Positions 63,446 to 64,000 of a stretch of DNA of 64,000 nt are shown here, in pieces. The notes below the pieces were generated by a model that was given only the letters and a program-made list of their open reading frames with translations, was not told where the DNA came from and did not search any database. The position numbers were made by a program, and so were the translations under genes. This DNA is from Lycocorax pyrrhopterus obiensis (Eukaryota > Chordata > Aves > Passeriformes > Paradisaeidae): NCBI GenBank assembly GCA_014706295.1, contig JACSVZ010000001.1:115145111-115209110 (forward strand), given 5' to 3'. Each line of letters opens with the position of its first letter. Within the stretch, counting starts at the first letter, position 1.

Positions 63446-64000
63446 TTTGTCTACTTATGTCGCTTGTCTCAGTGATTTCTGAAAAGCAGTAGGAAGTGTA
63501 GAGCTGCTGCAGATGGTTGTGCACATGCCTTCCTCTGCTGAGTAGGCTTTCTGCTCCTGGCCAAACTTTCTCCTGAGCTTTTTCGGGGGGGGAAGAAAAA
63601 CCCTCTTCTGTATTTCTTACATCAATAATTTGTAATGTTCATTCCCTTGCTGCTCTGGAGAAAGGCAAGGAAAGAAGGAAGATTGCAGTAGAGGGAGGTG
63701 GAGAAGCAGGTTATTTCAGGAATAAAGGACTGAGAGGTAATGTAATCTAAAAGTGGATTGTAACTGCTCTCAAACTTGTTTTTATTGCCCTGAAGCCTCT
63801 GAATTATCTTTTCATAAAAGCCTGCTTCTGTAAGATGTGTGTTCTATTCCCTTTCTGGTCAAGAGGTCTCGGATTTCTGTGCTGCAGAATTATTACCTTG
63901 ACAATCAATAAGCTCACACTAATCCACCTGTGATTTCCCATTTGAAATTATTTACTTACTGGAAGTGTCATGTAGATGACAAAATTGAGCTGAAACTGGA
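63446..64000. other. Non-coding sequence, no gene seen
   Basis: Mixed-composition DNA with a purine-rich stretch at about 63655-63710. No feature continues visibly past the window edge. Confidence 0.7.

Noticed and set aside
1..64000. tRNA genes, CRISPR arrays, operons or a novel protein system
   Set aside because: I found no B-box-like tRNA element, no regularly spaced repeats and no gene cluster; the DNA is eukaryotic non-coding sequence.

Overview
This window looks like non-coding bird nuclear DNA, and I find no protein-coding gene, tRNA, rRNA or CRISPR array that the sequence supports. The avian call rests on three repeats. Two are CR1 LINE 3' ends: one on + at about 15272-15437, ending in the degenerate ATTCTRTG tail, and one on - at about 51551-51665. 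The third is a solo ERVL-type LTR of the kind common in bird genomes, at 31851-32422, flanked by a near-perfect 5-bp target-site duplication. The CR1 3' form resembles copies I associate with passerines and other neoavian birds, but I would not name a species. Known transposon sequence covers under 2% of the window. Base composition is AT-rich and the reading frames are short, scattered over both strands and unlike any family I know. This fits a long intron or a gene desert.

Layout. 1-5140 is AT-rich single-copy DNA with small perfect tandem duplications (751-796, 991-1016), a G/T-rich tract (2791-2906) and an 18-bp palindrome (3687-3704). 5140-5310 is a CpG-bearing patch, followed by a good CTCF-type motif at 5776-5788. 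5800-15270 is plain AT-rich sequence with small hairpins and an AP-1-type site. The + strand CR1 lies at 15272-15437. 17331-18084 is a GC-rich block with abrupt edges, next to a very AT-rich tract. 18250-26380 is plain sequence with two conserved-element-like stretches (about 20630-20840 and 24940-25165). 26385-26830 holds a possible unclassified LTR-like piece and a second GC-rich block. 28900-31850 has a pyrimidine-rich tract, then the solo LTR. 32423-51550 has simple repeats, including a (TC)10(TA)10 microsatellite at 39857-39896, a 37-bp tandem duplication at 36724-36797, a T23 run, and a homeodomain-motif-rich stretch at 44815-44950. The - strand CR1 follows, and the window ends in more plain sequence with G/T-rich tracts (56420-56487, 63335-63445).

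Runs of 12 or more T outnumber runs of 12 or more A on the + strand by 9 to 2. The longer G/T-rich tracts also lie on the + strand. This skew is what is expected of the sense strand of a transcribed intron, so the best weak guess is an intron, or a long non-coding transcript, read left to right. There is no sign of an operon-like or novel protein system here. The points most worth checking are the candidate conserved non-coding elements, the two GC-rich blocks and the unclassified LTR-like piece.
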